From positions 1 to 64,000 of the forward strand of contig JAUIIJ010000006.1 of assembly GCA_030431825.1 (NCBI GenBank): DNA of 64,000 nt, given 5' to 3'. Shown here in pieces: positions 9,493 through 18,345 of this stretch; position 1 is the stretch's first letter, and each line of letters opens with the position of its first letter. The notes beneath the pieces are model-generated. The model was not told the DNA's origin. It made no database searches and saw only the letters and a list, made by a program, of their open reading frames with translations. The stretch comes from Alphaproteobacteria bacterium (GTDB lineage: Bacteria > Pseudomonadota > Alphaproteobacteria > Rhodobacterales > Rhodobacteraceae). The position numbers were made by a program, and so were the translations under genes.

Positions 9493-11064
9493 TCAGATTT
9501 CGCCGCGGCTCATCGCGCCCGAGATGAACTCTGCCTGCCGTATGGCCAGCGCAACGATCGTCAGCGTCGGGTTCTCGGCCGCGCCGGTGGTAAATTGCGA
9601 GCCGTCCGAAACAAACAGATTGGCGATGTCATGGCTCTGGCCATGCTTGTTCACCACCCCGTCGCGCGGATTCTCCGACATCCGGTTGGTCCCGAGATTG
9701 TGCGTCGAGGGATAAGGCGGCGTCGGCAGGACACGGGTCGCGCCGACCGCCTCATAGATCGCGCTGCCCCGGTCATAGGCGTAGTTGCGCATTGCCACAT
9801 CGTTCGGATGGTCGTCGTAATGCACGTCGGCTGCCGGGAGGCCATGCTGGTCGAGCAGCTCGGTGTTGAGCGTGATCCGGTTGGTCTCCTGCGGCATATC
9901 CTCGCCGACGATCCACATTCCGGCCATGTTCTCGTAGCTGTCGAGCGCCGAGGTGAACTCGCGCCCCCAGCTGCCGGGATCGAGGAAGGCCGCCGCGAAC
10001 GGAAGCCCGACCGAGACCGTCTCCAGTTCGAAACCGCCGACAAATCCGCGTGACGGATCGTGCCGCGCCTCGTCCTGCACGATCCCCGCCATCGTCGTGC
10101 CGCGCCACATGCGCACCGGCTTGTCAAAGACCCCATAGACCGAACCGGTGGTATGACGCATATAGTTGCGTCCCACCTGGCCCGAACTGTTGGCAAGCCC
10201 GTCAGGAAACATCGACGAGGCCGAGTTGAGCAGCAGGCGCGGGCTTTCGATCGAGTTGCCCGCAACGCAGACGATGCGCGCCGCCTGCATCTGCAGATTG
10301 CCGTCCGCATCGAAATATTCCACGCCGGTAACCTTGCCGGTATCGTCATGCAGGATGCGCGCCGCATGGCTTTTGGTGCGCACTTCCAGGTTGCCGGTCG
10401 CTTCGCCCTGCTCGATATCGGTATAGGCCGACGACCATTTGGCGCCCCACTTGCACCCCTGGAAACAGAAACCTGTCTGCTGACACATCAACCGATCCTG
10501 GCTGTCGGTCGAGTTGATCGCCATGCGGCCGGTATGAACCTCTTCATATCCCAGCGCCCTGGCGCCGGCCTCCAGCACCTTGAAGTTGTTGTTTCCGGGC
10601 AGGCCCGGCTGACCATTTGTCCGGGTGACATTCAGCTTCTTTTCCGCCTTGTCATACCATGGCGCCATTTCGGCACCGTCGATGGGCCAGTCGAGCAGGC
10701 TGGCACCCTGAATATTCCCGTAGGTGGTCGCCGTCTTCCATTCGTGGTCCTGAAAGCGCAGGCTTGCGCCCGCCCAGTGGACGGTCGAGCCGCCAACAGC
10801 CTTGACGATCCAGGTCGGCAATCCCGGGAAATCCCTGGCGACCCGCCAGTCACCGCTGGTGCTGCGCGCATCGGTCCAGGCCAGCTGCCCGAAGCTCTCC
10901 CACTCGTCGTTGATGTAATCATCCGGCAGATACCGCCCGCCGGCCTCGAGCGCCACGACGCTCACGCCCTTCTGCGCAAGCTCGTTGGCAAGAACACCAC
11001 CGCCCGCGCCGGTGCCGATGATGACAACGACGCCGTCGTCGTTCAGTTCAAAAGGTGCAGCCAT
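9493..11064 (-). CDS. GMC-family dehydrogenase, flavin subunit (gluconate 2-DH alpha type)
   Basis: A 523-aa FAD oxidoreductase of the glucose-methanol-choline family. The dinucleotide motif GTGAGGGVLANELA lies near the N-terminus, and the C-terminal catalytic region contains STHNLGTNRMSENP and GAAENPTLTIVALA. This branch oxidises alcohols or sugars in complex with a small subunit such as the preceding gene. GAGGGAGGGAACC precedes the ATG, and the small-subunit stop is 11 nt away. It sits at the distal end of the prm block, so a hydroxylated ketone (acetol) or an alcohol from alkane oxidation is a reasonable but untested substrate. Confidence 0.88.
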   Translation of the reverse strand: MAAPFELNDDGVVVIIGTGAGGGVLANELAQKGVSVVALEAGGRYLPDDYINDEWESFGQLAWTDARSTSGDWRVARDFPGLPTWIVKAVGGSTVHWAGASLRFQDHEWKTATTYGNIQGASLLDWPIDGAEMAPWYDKAEKKLNVTRTNGQPGLPGNNNFKVLEAGARALGYEEVHTGRMAINSTDSQDRLMCQQTGFCFQGCKWGAKWSSAYTDIEQGEATGNLEVRTKSHAARILHDDTGKVTGVEYFDADGNLQMQAARIVCVAGNSIESPRLLLNSASSMFPDGLANSSGQVGRNYMRHTTGSVYGVFDKPVRMWRGTTMAGIVQDEARHDPSRGFVGGFELETVSVGLPFAAAFLDPGSWGREFTSALDSYENMAGMWIVGEDMPQETNRITLNTELLDQHGLPAADVHYDDHPNDVAMRNYAYDRGSAIYEAVGATRVLPTPPYPSTHNLGTNRMSENPRDGVVNKHGQSHDIANLFVSDGSQFTTGAAENPTLTIVALAIRQAEFISGAMSRGEI

Positions 11065-11075
11065 GGTTCCCTCCC

Positions 11076-11600
11076 TCAGAGCCAGTTGATGTCGTTGAAA
11101 CCGCGGTCGATATAGCCACCCTGGGAAAAGCTCTCGCCCTCGTAGCCAAACAGCGGCCAGATCGCCTTCTGGTTATAGAGACCGGTGACCAGCCCGGCCC
11201 TGATCTGCTGAAAAAAGGCTCCCTCTTCGATCGCGCGCAACAGGTCGACGCGATCGCGTTCCCAGCCGACAGCGAGATAGCGCGCATGACCGCGCCCCTG
11301 TGCGGCACCATCAAGCGCCGCGATACCGGCCTCGATCCCCGGCGCCGCCTCGGCCGTGTCGTACCCCTTGACCGCAATCACGTAGAACGCGTCGGACACA
11401 CGGTCATGCGGATAGATATCGCGCGCCATCTGGACGAGCGTCGCGAACGTCTCGGGCGCAAGGTGTTCGGTCTCCGCGGCCCAGGCCGCATCGGGAGCGG
11501 CGATGAAACCCGCTCCGATCACGAAACTCGCCCCTGCCGCGCTGGCGCGCGACAATAGCTGGCGTCGGGTAAGATCCCGGTTGCTTGCTTTCTGTCTCAT
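11076..11600 (-). CDS. Gluconate 2-dehydrogenase subunit 3 family protein, Tat-exported
   Basis: A small partner subunit of GMC dehydrogenases. I place the start at 11600 (MRQKASNRDL) because GGGAGGAAATCG precedes it; an upstream in-frame ATG at 11657 overlaps the glyoxalase gene. The twin-arginine signal TRRQLL is followed by a hydrophobic stretch and a probable AWA-AE cleavage site. This small subunit typically carries the flavin subunit through the Tat pathway, which places the complex in the periplasm. No c-type haem motif (CxxCH) is seen, and no cytochrome subunit is adjacent, so the electron acceptor is unclear. Confidence 0.87.
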   Translation of the reverse strand: MRQKASNRDLTRRQLLSRASAAGASFVIGAGFIAAPDAAWAAETEHLAPETFATLVQMARDIYPHDRVSDAFYVIAVKGYDTAEAAPGIEAGIAALDGAAQGRGHARYLAVGWERDRVDLLRAIEEGAFFQQIRAGLVTGLYNQKAIWPLFGYEGESFSQGGYIDRGFNDINWL

Positions 11601-11653
11601 CGATTTCCTCCCTTGAGATATGTCGGCGAGGCTCCTCCGCCCCGCCATCAGGT

Positions 11654-12049
11654 TCATTTGAAACGACCGCTCCGCTCGAGCACTTCGATCTGGTAGCCAT
11701 CGGGATCGGCCACGAAGAAAAACCGCGCCACGCGTGTCCCCGCTGGTGCAAATTCCACCAGCTTGCGCGGCTCAAGCCCCTCTGCCTCGAACCGCGCATG
11801 CTCGGCATCCAGATCCGCGACCGACACCGCGAGATGGCCATAACCATCGCCCAGATCGTAGGGTTCGGTACGATCCTTGTTGACGGTCAGCTCAAGCTCG
11901 AACCCGGTCTCTTCGTTGCTCAGATAGACGAGCGTGAATTCGGGGAAGTCGAACCGATCCGCGATTTCCAGCCCGAAGGCACGGCGGTAGAAACTGATCG
12001 AACGCTCTTCGTCGAGTACGCGGATCATCGAATGAATGGCTTTGGCCAT
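11654..12049 (-). CDS. Glyoxalase I-like VOC protein (lactoylglutathione lyase)
   Basis: A 131-aa VOC-fold enzyme. The metal-ligand pattern of glyoxalase I is visible: His6 (KAIHSM), the Glu in GFELELT, the His in YGHLAV and the Glu in YQIEVLE. The N-terminal segment MIRVLDEERSISFYRRAFG is also typical. The usual reaction converts the methylglyoxal-glutathione hemithioacetal to S-lactoylglutathione. In this operon it could remove methylglyoxal arising from acetone or acetol oxidation. GAGGATACC precedes the start. Substrate assignment is inference. Confidence 0.85.
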   Translation of the reverse strand: MAKAIHSMIRVLDEERSISFYRRAFGLEIADRFDFPEFTLVYLSNEETGFELELTVNKDRTEPYDLGDGYGHLAVSVADLDAEHARFEAEGLEPRKLVEFAPAGTRVARFFFVADPDGYQIEVLERSGRFK

Positions 12050-12126
12050 GGTATCCTCACTTGGTTGATAGGGTACCGGCCAGCCTATCGGCCGACCGCA
12101 GGGGTGTCACCGGTGAGCGCCGTCGC

Positions 12127-13170
12127 CTAGGGTACGATGACCCCACGTCCGGTGAATTTGCGGGCTTTGAAATCCGAGATCGCCAGGTTGATGTTATCGA
12201 GGCTGTACTCGGTCTGATGCATCTTGACCTTGCCATCGGCATTCATCTCCATCAGTTCGACCAGTTCGACAAAATCGCCCACGAGGCTGCCGCCGATCTT
12301 GATCTCGTTGGCGACGAGCTCCAGCGTCGGCACCTCGACCGTGCCGCCATATCCAACCATGATCAGTTCGCCGCCCTGCCTGAGCAGTTTCCAGCACAGG
12401 TTCTCGGTGCCGTGCTCGCCGACAAAGTCGATTGCCACATGCGCGCCACCTCCGGTGAGGTCCTTGATCTCCTCGACAAGGTTCGGACCGCCGGCAATGA
12501 CGATGTCTGCGCCAAGATCACGGGCCAGCTTCTGTGCGCTCGGCTCCTGATCGACGGCAATGACGCGCGCGCCGCTGGTATGCTTGAGCACCTGAAGCGC
12601 GATATGGCCAAGGCCACCGATACCCAGCAGCACGACGTAGCCACCGGGATGCAGCAGCCTGGCAGCCTTTTTGGCCGCGCGATAGGCGGTGATCCCGGCA
12701 TCGGCCATCGGCGCCACGGATAGCGGCGTGATGCCGGTGTTGAGTTTGATGACCGCCCGCTCGTTGGTCTTGAAATATTCGGCAAAGCCGCCGTCAAGGC
12801 CAAGTCCGGGGAACTTGCCGTGATCGCAATACATGTCGTGCCCGTAGCGGCAATTCAGGCAGATTCCGCAGGCGTTGAACGGATGACAGATCACCGCATC
12901 GCCCGGTCTGACAGAGGTCACGGCGCTGCCGACGTCCTCGACCCAGCCTGCGTTCTCGTGTCCCATGATGTAGGGCAGAAGGCTGCCCTCGCCATCCATG
13001 ATGTCCTTCCAGACACCTTCGATGATATGCAGGTCGGTGCGGCACAAGCCGGCCGCACCGACCTTCACGATCACCTCATCCGGAGCTGTGATTGTGGGAG
13101 GAGAGACATTCTCAATCTTCAGCTGCACGTTCATCGCGGGATCGTATTCGTAGAGTCTCGCTGCTTTCAT
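12127..13170 (-). CDS. Zinc-dependent alcohol dehydrogenase
   Basis: A medium-chain NAD(P)-dependent dehydrogenase of 347 aa, starting at MKAARLYEYD (AGGAAACAAGACC before the ATG). The catalytic zinc ligands are in AAGLCRTDLH and MGHENAG, the structural-zinc cysteines in CGICLNCRYGHDMYC, and the Rossmann motif in GIGGLGHIA. It is one of two zinc alcohol dehydrogenases in the prm block. It lies next to the chaperonin gene and could oxidise the primary or secondary alcohol formed by the monooxygenase. A hairpin separates it from the chaperonin stop. Confidence 0.9.
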   Translation of the reverse strand: MKAARLYEYDPAMNVQLKIENVSPPTITAPDEVIVKVGAAGLCRTDLHIIEGVWKDIMDGEGSLLPYIMGHENAGWVEDVGSAVTSVRPGDAVICHPFNACGICLNCRYGHDMYCDHGKFPGLGLDGGFAEYFKTNERAVIKLNTGITPLSVAPMADAGITAYRAAKKAARLLHPGGYVVLLGIGGLGHIALQVLKHTSGARVIAVDQEPSAQKLARDLGADIVIAGGPNLVEEIKDLTGGGAHVAIDFVGEHGTENLCWKLLRQGGELIMVGYGGTVEVPTLELVANEIKIGGSLVGDFVELVELMEMNADGKVKMHQTEYSLDNINLAISDFKARKFTGRGVIVP

Positions 13171-13190
13171 GGTCTTGTTTCCTTGGAATG

Positions 13191-13217
13191 GGGCGGGCAC
13201 TCCAGGGTGCCGCGCCC
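13191..13217 (-). other. Intercistronic hairpin between chaperonin and alcohol dehydrogenase
   Basis: GGCAC (13196-13200) pairs with GTGCC (13207-13211), and GGGCG/CGCCC flanks extend the stem to about 10 bp with one bulge. It lies in the 66-bp gap between two co-oriented genes and has no U-tract. Processing or mRNA-stability control inside the operon is more likely than full termination. Confidence 0.5.
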
Positions 13218-13236
13218 GGTATGTTGGCTGCTCTGA

Positions 13237-14868
13237 CTATTGACGCCCCAGAAGCTCTGCTCCGCCGCCGAGCGCCGGGCCTTCGGTCGGGTCGGCCTCT
13301 CCCTCTTCAAGATCGCCAATCAGGGTCTCGGTGGTCAGGATCAGCGTGGCGACCGAGGCCGCATTGACGAGCGCGCTGGCAGGCACCCGCGCCGGATCGA
13401 TGATGCCGGCCTCGAACATGTCGCCAAATCCGCCGGTGGCCGCGTCATAGCCGTGATCCCTGGCCGCGTTTACCACCTTTTCGCAGACGGTCTCGTCATC
13501 GGCCCCCGCGTTGCGCGCGATGCGGCGCACCGGCTGGGTCAGGATCGACCGCACCAATGCGACACCGCGGGCCATGTCGCCGGACACGTCGAGATCGTCC
13601 AGGCAAGGTGCGATCTGTGCCAAGGCCGTACCGCCACCGGCGACCACGCCATCCTCCGCCGCCGCGCGGACCGCGCAGAGCGCATCCTCGATCAATTGTA
13701 TGGTGCGCTTCTGTTCGACCGGCGTAAACCCGCCAGCATAGATGATCGCGCTGCCTCCGGTCAGCTTGGAAAGCCGTTCGCGCAACTTGTCCTTTTCGAT
13801 ATTCGGCGGCGCGACGTCATGCTGGCGCTGGACCTGGGCGCGGCGTGCCCTGATCGCGTCCGGATCGCCTTCGCCGCGCAGGATCGACGTCTGCGCCGCC
13901 TGGGTGCGCACCGACTCGGCGCCGCCAAGCTGTGCGCGGGTGACGTTTTCGATCTTCTTGCCGAGATCACGAGCCAGCACTTCGCCGCCGGTAAGGATCG
14001 CCAGATCCTCCATCATCGCCTGACGCCAGTGACCATACTCCGGAGGATGCACGATCAGGTATTTTCCGGCTCCGCCATTGTCCAGCAGCGTAATGACGAC
14101 TTCGGGGGCGATCTCTTCTGCAATGATCAGCAGCGGACGGTCCTCTTCGTCTGCGATCCTGCGTGCAGCGTCCAGTACACCCGGCTTGAGAATTTTCTGA
14201 TCGGTCATCAGGATCAGGGGATTGCGCAGCACCGCTTCCATGTGTTCGCGGTCGGTGACCATGTGATGTGAAATGTAACCGCGCTCGAAAGACATGCCTT
14301 CGACCACCTCCATCGTGGTATCGATGGTCACCCCGAAGTCGGCAGAGATCACGCCGTCGCGCCCGACGCGGGAATAGGCTTCCGCCACCAGCGCACCCAG
14401 CTTCGGATCGGTTGCCGAAACACGGGCGACCGCATCGAGATAGGCGGGATTGTCGTCGCAATCGCGGGACGAGGCGGCAATCGCGTCGACGATGGTCTGC
14501 ACCGCCAGATCAATGCCGCGGCAGAGGTCCACGGGCCGCACGCCATTATCGGTCATGTCGACACCGTTCTGGATCAGCGCGTTGGCCAGCACGATCGCGG
14601 TCGTGGTCCCGTCACCGGCGACATCGTTGGTCTGCATCGACACTTCGCGCACGACCTGGGCACCCATGTTCTCGAACCGGTCTGTCAGTTCGATCTCGGA
14701 TGCGATGCTCACACCGTCTCTGGTCACCAGCGGTGTGCCCACAGGACGGTCCACCATCGCGTTCAGCCCCTTGGGGCCCAGTGTCGGTTCGACCGCCGCC
14801 GCCAGCCGCGAGACGCCGCGCGCGAGACGATTGCGGGCCGTCTTGCCATGCACCATGAGTTTAGCCAT
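13237..14868 (-). CDS. GroEL-like chaperonin of the monooxygenase cluster (MimG type)
   Basis: A 543-aa group I chaperonin subunit. ATPase residues are present: DGTTT at 86-90 and the Asp in IEDALCAVRAA that matches E. coli Asp398, followed by DGVVAGGGTAL. It is divergent and lacks the Gly-Gly-Met tail of housekeeping GroEL; the C-terminus instead reads GPALGGGAELLGRQ. In mycobacterial mim clusters a GroEL-like protein (MimG) is needed to fold the hydroxylase large subunit, and the synteny here is the same. No groES is adjacent. AAGGAGGAAGAT precedes the ATG. Confidence 0.92.
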   Translation of the reverse strand: MAKLMVHGKTARNRLARGVSRLAAAVEPTLGPKGLNAMVDRPVGTPLVTRDGVSIASEIELTDRFENMGAQVVREVSMQTNDVAGDGTTTAIVLANALIQNGVDMTDNGVRPVDLCRGIDLAVQTIVDAIAASSRDCDDNPAYLDAVARVSATDPKLGALVAEAYSRVGRDGVISADFGVTIDTTMEVVEGMSFERGYISHHMVTDREHMEAVLRNPLILMTDQKILKPGVLDAARRIADEEDRPLLIIAEEIAPEVVITLLDNGGAGKYLIVHPPEYGHWRQAMMEDLAILTGGEVLARDLGKKIENVTRAQLGGAESVRTQAAQTSILRGEGDPDAIRARRAQVQRQHDVAPPNIEKDKLRERLSKLTGGSAIIYAGGFTPVEQKRTIQLIEDALCAVRAAAEDGVVAGGGTALAQIAPCLDDLDVSGDMARGVALVRSILTQPVRRIARNAGADDETVCEKVVNAARDHGYDAATGGFGDMFEAGIIDPARVPASALVNAASVATLILTTETLIGDLEEGEADPTEGPALGGGAELLGRQ

Positions 14869-14934
14869 ATCTTCCTCCTTGGACCCAAAGCGACCTTGGG
14901 CCTCCTCCCTCTGTGTGTGTGATGGTTCCGCTAT

Positions 14935-15738
14935 TTAGCGGCCGGTCTCCGTGATCTCTCGGGGCGGCACGCGACCGGCCATGAAATCGACCAGCGTCGG
15001 CCCCTCCGGACCGATCTCGACCTCCTTGTAGCGACTTTGGGCGAGTTCCCGGCACAGGGCGCCGCTGAACTCCATGTTGATGCGCGTGCTGCGCAGACGA
15101 CCGAGATGGTCTTTCAGATCGTCGGCGGCGATGGCCTGTCCCTGCCAGGTCGGGAACGCCAGGTCTTCATCCGCCGAGGCGAGATCACAGGTTGCGAGGA
15201 TATCGAGATACCGCGGCAGTTGCCGCAGCTCGTCCTCACCTGTGAAACGAACCCGTTTCAGGGTGCCAAGGCGCATCCCGACGATCTCGTCCACCGCCCT
15301 GCCCTGCGCTTCCAGCCCGAGCAGGATCACTTCCTGCCGCCGATCGAAAGCCTTTGCCAGAAACTTGTCCACGACCTCCTTGAGAACCGCGCCGTCGCAG
15401 TTCTCGGCAAAGATCTCGTGGAAGGGGCGACCGCTGTTGACGCCCTTGTTGACCTCGTCACCGAGACAGTGGTCCATGAGATGCACCTCGATGCCACGCA
15501 CCCAAGGCAGGGCCAGGACCTCGGAACGGATGCCGAAAGCCATCAGGAAAGCGAAGTTCGGTGAACACCAGTAGGTCGGCAGCCTGAATTCGACGCGCAC
15601 CCGCAGGTCATCGGATACCGCCACGGATTCGACGAAGTTCATGTCGGTGATCGGCTCGTCCAGTTCCGGATCCGAGACTGCCGCAAGACAGTCCCAGACC
15701 TCGAGTTCCCGTTCGGCCATAACTTGGGCTACGAACAT
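14935..15738 (-). CDS. DUF59/MIP18-family assembly protein of the prm cluster
   Basis: A 267-aa protein starting at MFVAQVMAERE. This start is 4 nt after the amidohydrolase stop and has GGAG upstream; a longer frame to 15834 lies inside the amidohydrolase gene. The N-terminal ~100 residues (WDCLAAVSDPELDEPITDMN then YWCSPNF) are a MIP18/PaaD-like domain, which in other systems helps metal or Fe-S cluster assembly. The C-terminal ~160 residues are specific to monooxygenase clusters and have no recognised function. A DUF59 gene sits in the same place in actinobacterial mim/prm clusters, so a role in maturing the di-iron hydroxylase or the reductase centre is likely. Confidence 0.85.
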   Translation of the reverse strand: MFVAQVMAERELEVWDCLAAVSDPELDEPITDMNFVESVAVSDDLRVRVEFRLPTYWCSPNFAFLMAFGIRSEVLALPWVRGIEVHLMDHCLGDEVNKGVNSGRPFHEIFAENCDGAVLKEVVDKFLAKAFDRRQEVILLGLEAQGRAVDEIVGMRLGTLKRVRFTGEDELRQLPRYLDILATCDLASADEDLAFPTWQGQAIAADDLKDHLGRLRSTRINMEFSGALCRELAQSRYKEVEIGPEGPTLVDFMAGRVPPREITETGR

Positions 15739-15742
15739 CGGA

Positions 15743-16765
15743 TCACTCCGCCGCGATCTGGACCGGTGCGCCCGAAAGCTGCTTCTTCTTGCTCTCGACG
15801 TCGATCCCGTAGAGCCTTGCCGCGTTGAGACCAAGAATCTTTTCCTTGGCCTGATCGGTCAGTTCGACACCGCGTCCCGCCACAACATCTTCGGGCAGTT
15901 GAAGCGCCCACAGCCGCTCGACGAGCCAGCGCGGGGTCCAGATCCCGTAATCCGAGCCGAACAGGATCTTGTCTTCGCCAATCCAGAACAACAGCTCGGT
16001 CATGATCTCGGCAAAGTGGCGCGGCCGGTTGTAGATCAGGGGAAGCGCCACGGCGATGCCGCCGTAGACGTTGGATTCCTGCGTCGCGATCCAGGTGAAG
16101 TCATCCAGGCGCGGCAAGCCGCAATGCTCGATGATCCAGTTCAGGTTCTCGAAATCGGTTGCCGCGTAGTCGACATCGCTGACGTCAAAAGCATCCTTGG
16201 ACAGCGGCTTGATCGTCGGTCCCTTGTGGACATGAATGTTCCTGATGCCGAGCTTCTCGCAAAGCTCGAAGCAGCGATAGGCATCAGGATCATCAAGCCG
16301 CCAGCCCTTGGAAGCCCCGTTCCATTCGGCCGTATACATCTTTACGCCCTGGATGTCGTAGGTTTCCTTCATCCAGTGGATATACTCCAGCGCCTTTTCA
16401 CCGTCGCGCGGATCGAACGACCCGTTGACGATGAACCGCTCGGGATAGCGCTTTGCAACCTCGGCATTGCGCTCGATCGTATTGAAACCGTTCTTGTAGA
16501 AATCCTTCAGATAGGTCGACTGGATGATCGCCATATCGTCGGGGCCGTCGATGAACAGGTCGGTATACAGATCGTCCTCACTGTATTTCTCGAACTTCTC
16601 CTTGGGCCACAGCTCTTCCTTGGGGCTGAAACCGGTGTGATAGGCGTAGAAACAGTCGATGAACTGCTTGCCGTGGATATTGGCCTGGTTCTCGGGACTG
16701 CCGTCCCAAAAATGGACATGGCCGTCGATGACGAAGATCTCCTTGCCGTCAGGTGTCTTGAACAT
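15743..16765 (-). CDS. Amidohydrolase-family metal-dependent hydrolase of the prm cluster
   Basis: A 340-aa TIM-barrel hydrolase of the amidohydrolase 2 family. The metal-binding HxH is at His16 and His18 (DGHVHFW), further histidines lie in NIHVHKGP and IIEHCGLP, and the late Asp is in FGSDYGIW. An amidohydrolase occupies the same slot after the dehydrogenase in actinobacterial prm/mim operons, where its role is not settled. It may be an accessory factor for expression of an active hydroxylase. Spacing to the next gene is 4 nt. Confidence 0.9.
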   Translation of the reverse strand: MFKTPDGKEIFVIDGHVHFWDGSPENQANIHGKQFIDCFYAYHTGFSPKEELWPKEKFEKYSEDDLYTDLFIDGPDDMAIIQSTYLKDFYKNGFNTIERNAEVAKRYPERFIVNGSFDPRDGEKALEYIHWMKETYDIQGVKMYTAEWNGASKGWRLDDPDAYRCFELCEKLGIRNIHVHKGPTIKPLSKDAFDVSDVDYAATDFENLNWIIEHCGLPRLDDFTWIATQESNVYGGIAVALPLIYNRPRHFAEIMTELLFWIGEDKILFGSDYGIWTPRWLVERLWALQLPEDVVAGRGVELTDQAKEKILGLNAARLYGIDVESKKKQLSGAPVQIAAE

Positions 16766-16801
16766 GGTATCCTCCCTGGATGTACGTGAACTGTCTGGGG
16801 T

Positions 16802-17881
16802 TTAGGGTGTGATCGCGATCTTCAGCACGCCGTCACGCTGATGGCCGAAGAGATCGTAGGCATCTTCGATGTCGTCGAGCGAATAACGATGCGTGACCAG
16901 GCCCTTGAGGTCGACGCGACCCGAGCGGACCACATCCATCATTCGCCGCATGCGCTCTTTTCCACCGGGGCAGAGCGCCGTGCGGATCGTCTTTTCACCA
17001 AGTCCGGCTGCAAAAGCGTCCAGCGGAATCTTCAGATCATCCGAGTAAACGCCAAGGCTGGACAGGGTGCCACCGGGGCGGATGACATGCAGCGCCGCTT
17101 CGAACGTCGCCTGAAGGCCCAGCGCCTCGATCGACACGTCCACGCCACGCCCGTCGGTCATGTCCATGATCGCGCTGACCGGATCGTTCGACGCGCTGAT
17201 GTCGACGACATCGTCCGCGCCCATCTTGCGCGCCATCTCCAGACGCTCGGGAATGCGGTCGACGACGATGATCCGGCTTGCCCCCATCAGCCGCGCGCCC
17301 GCCGTGGCACAGAGCCCGATGGGCCCCTGGGCGAACACCGCGACCGTATCGCCGATCTTGATGTTACCGTTTTCCGCCCCGGCAAAGCCGGTCGACATGA
17401 TGTCCGGACACATCAGAACTTCTTCATCCGTCAGGCCGTCGGCGATCGGTGCGAGATTGGCCATCGCATCGGGCACCAGGACATATTCGGCCTGGCATCC
17501 GTCAATGGTATTGCCAAACTTCCAGCCGCCGATCGGCTTCCAGCCGTGTTTGGTGCCGGCACCGTCCTGGGAACAGTAGCCGCACAGGCAGGCGTGGCTC
17601 CAGCCCGACGGGGTGATCGCTCCGGCAATGACGCGCTGGCCCTCTTCGAACCCCTTGACCGCCGAACCCAGTTTTTCGATGACGCCGACCGGTTCGTGAC
17701 CGATGGTCAGACCCTTTTCGACCGGGTATTCGCCTTTCAGAATGTGGATGTCCGTGCCACAGATCGTGGTCGTCGTAACCCGCATCAGCGCGTCGTTCGG
17801 TCCGACATCGGGGATCGGTTTGTCTTCGAGAACGATGCGACCCTTTTCGACGAAACACGCCGCTTTCATCATGTTAGCCAT
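16802..17881 (-). CDS. Zinc-dependent secondary alcohol dehydrogenase
   Basis: A 359-aa medium-chain dehydrogenase. Catalytic-zinc segments are TTTICGTDIH and TIGHEPVG, and the cofactor site is in FAQGPIGLCATAGAR. It resembles isopropanol-type dehydrogenases (T. brockii group). It directly follows the four monooxygenase genes, as adh1 follows prmABCD in propane degraders, which points to 2-propanol to acetone. The structural-zinc lobe is partly changed (CLCGYCSQDGAG), with fewer cysteines than in classical horse-liver-type enzymes. AGAGG lies 5 nt before the ATG. Confidence 0.9.
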   Translation of the reverse strand: MANMMKAACFVEKGRIVLEDKPIPDVGPNDALMRVTTTTICGTDIHILKGEYPVEKGLTIGHEPVGVIEKLGSAVKGFEEGQRVIAGAITPSGWSHACLCGYCSQDGAGTKHGWKPIGGWKFGNTIDGCQAEYVLVPDAMANLAPIADGLTDEEVLMCPDIMSTGFAGAENGNIKIGDTVAVFAQGPIGLCATAGARLMGASRIIVVDRIPERLEMARKMGADDVVDISASNDPVSAIMDMTDGRGVDVSIEALGLQATFEAALHVIRPGGTLSSLGVYSDDLKIPLDAFAAGLGEKTIRTALCPGGKERMRRMMDVVRSGRVDLKGLVTHRYSLDDIEDAYDLFGHQRDGVLKIAITP

Positions 17882-17949
17882 TGCAACCTCTGGATATTTT
17901 CATGTGTACGCCGTGGGCACTGGCAACGCGTGCCCACGACAGGCTTTGA

Positions 17950-18324
17950 TCAGATGTATTCCATCACTGCGTTCATATCGCCGAACAGGATCACGGTGTT
18001 GTCGTCGACCCGGACCATCCGGCCATAATGCGTCGATGTGTTCACCTCGAAGATCTCGGCAGTCATTTCGCGGCCGAGATATTCGGTAATCTCGTCCATC
18101 TTGAAGATCAGCTTGCCCTCGCCGTCGATCCGGATGGTCGCCGGGTTGTAGGTGATCGTGACCTTCGGGTCGTTCTCTTCCATGAACTCGGCAATGGCCC
18201 GCGCCTCGACGCTGTCATTCATCGTCACACCGCACTGATGCGACACCTCGCGCGAGTTCATGTCGATGTCCTTCATCGACTTGAAGATGTTCTGCTTGGA
18301 TGCGTTACGCGCTACTGTAGACAT
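17950..18324 (-). CDS. prmD: Monooxygenase coupling/effector protein PrmD
   Basis: A 124-aa protein of the MmoB/DmpM family, without cofactor. It binds the hydroxylase and tunes electron transfer and substrate access. Typical segments are CGVTMNDSVEARAIAEFMEE and the acidic, hydrophobic core TITYNPATIRIDGEGKL. It is the fourth of four contiguous monooxygenase genes, the order seen in group 5 di-iron monooxygenases (large subunit, reductase, small subunit, coupling protein). AAGGAAAACAAG precedes the ATG. Confidence 0.92.
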   Translation of the reverse strand: MSTVARNASKQNIFKSMKDIDMNSREVSHQCGVTMNDSVEARAIAEFMEENDPKVTITYNPATIRIDGEGKLIFKMDEITEYLGREMTAEIFEVNTSTHYGRMVRVDDNTVILFGDMNAVMEYI

Positions 18325-18345
18325 CTTGTTTTCCTTATCTGTTTG

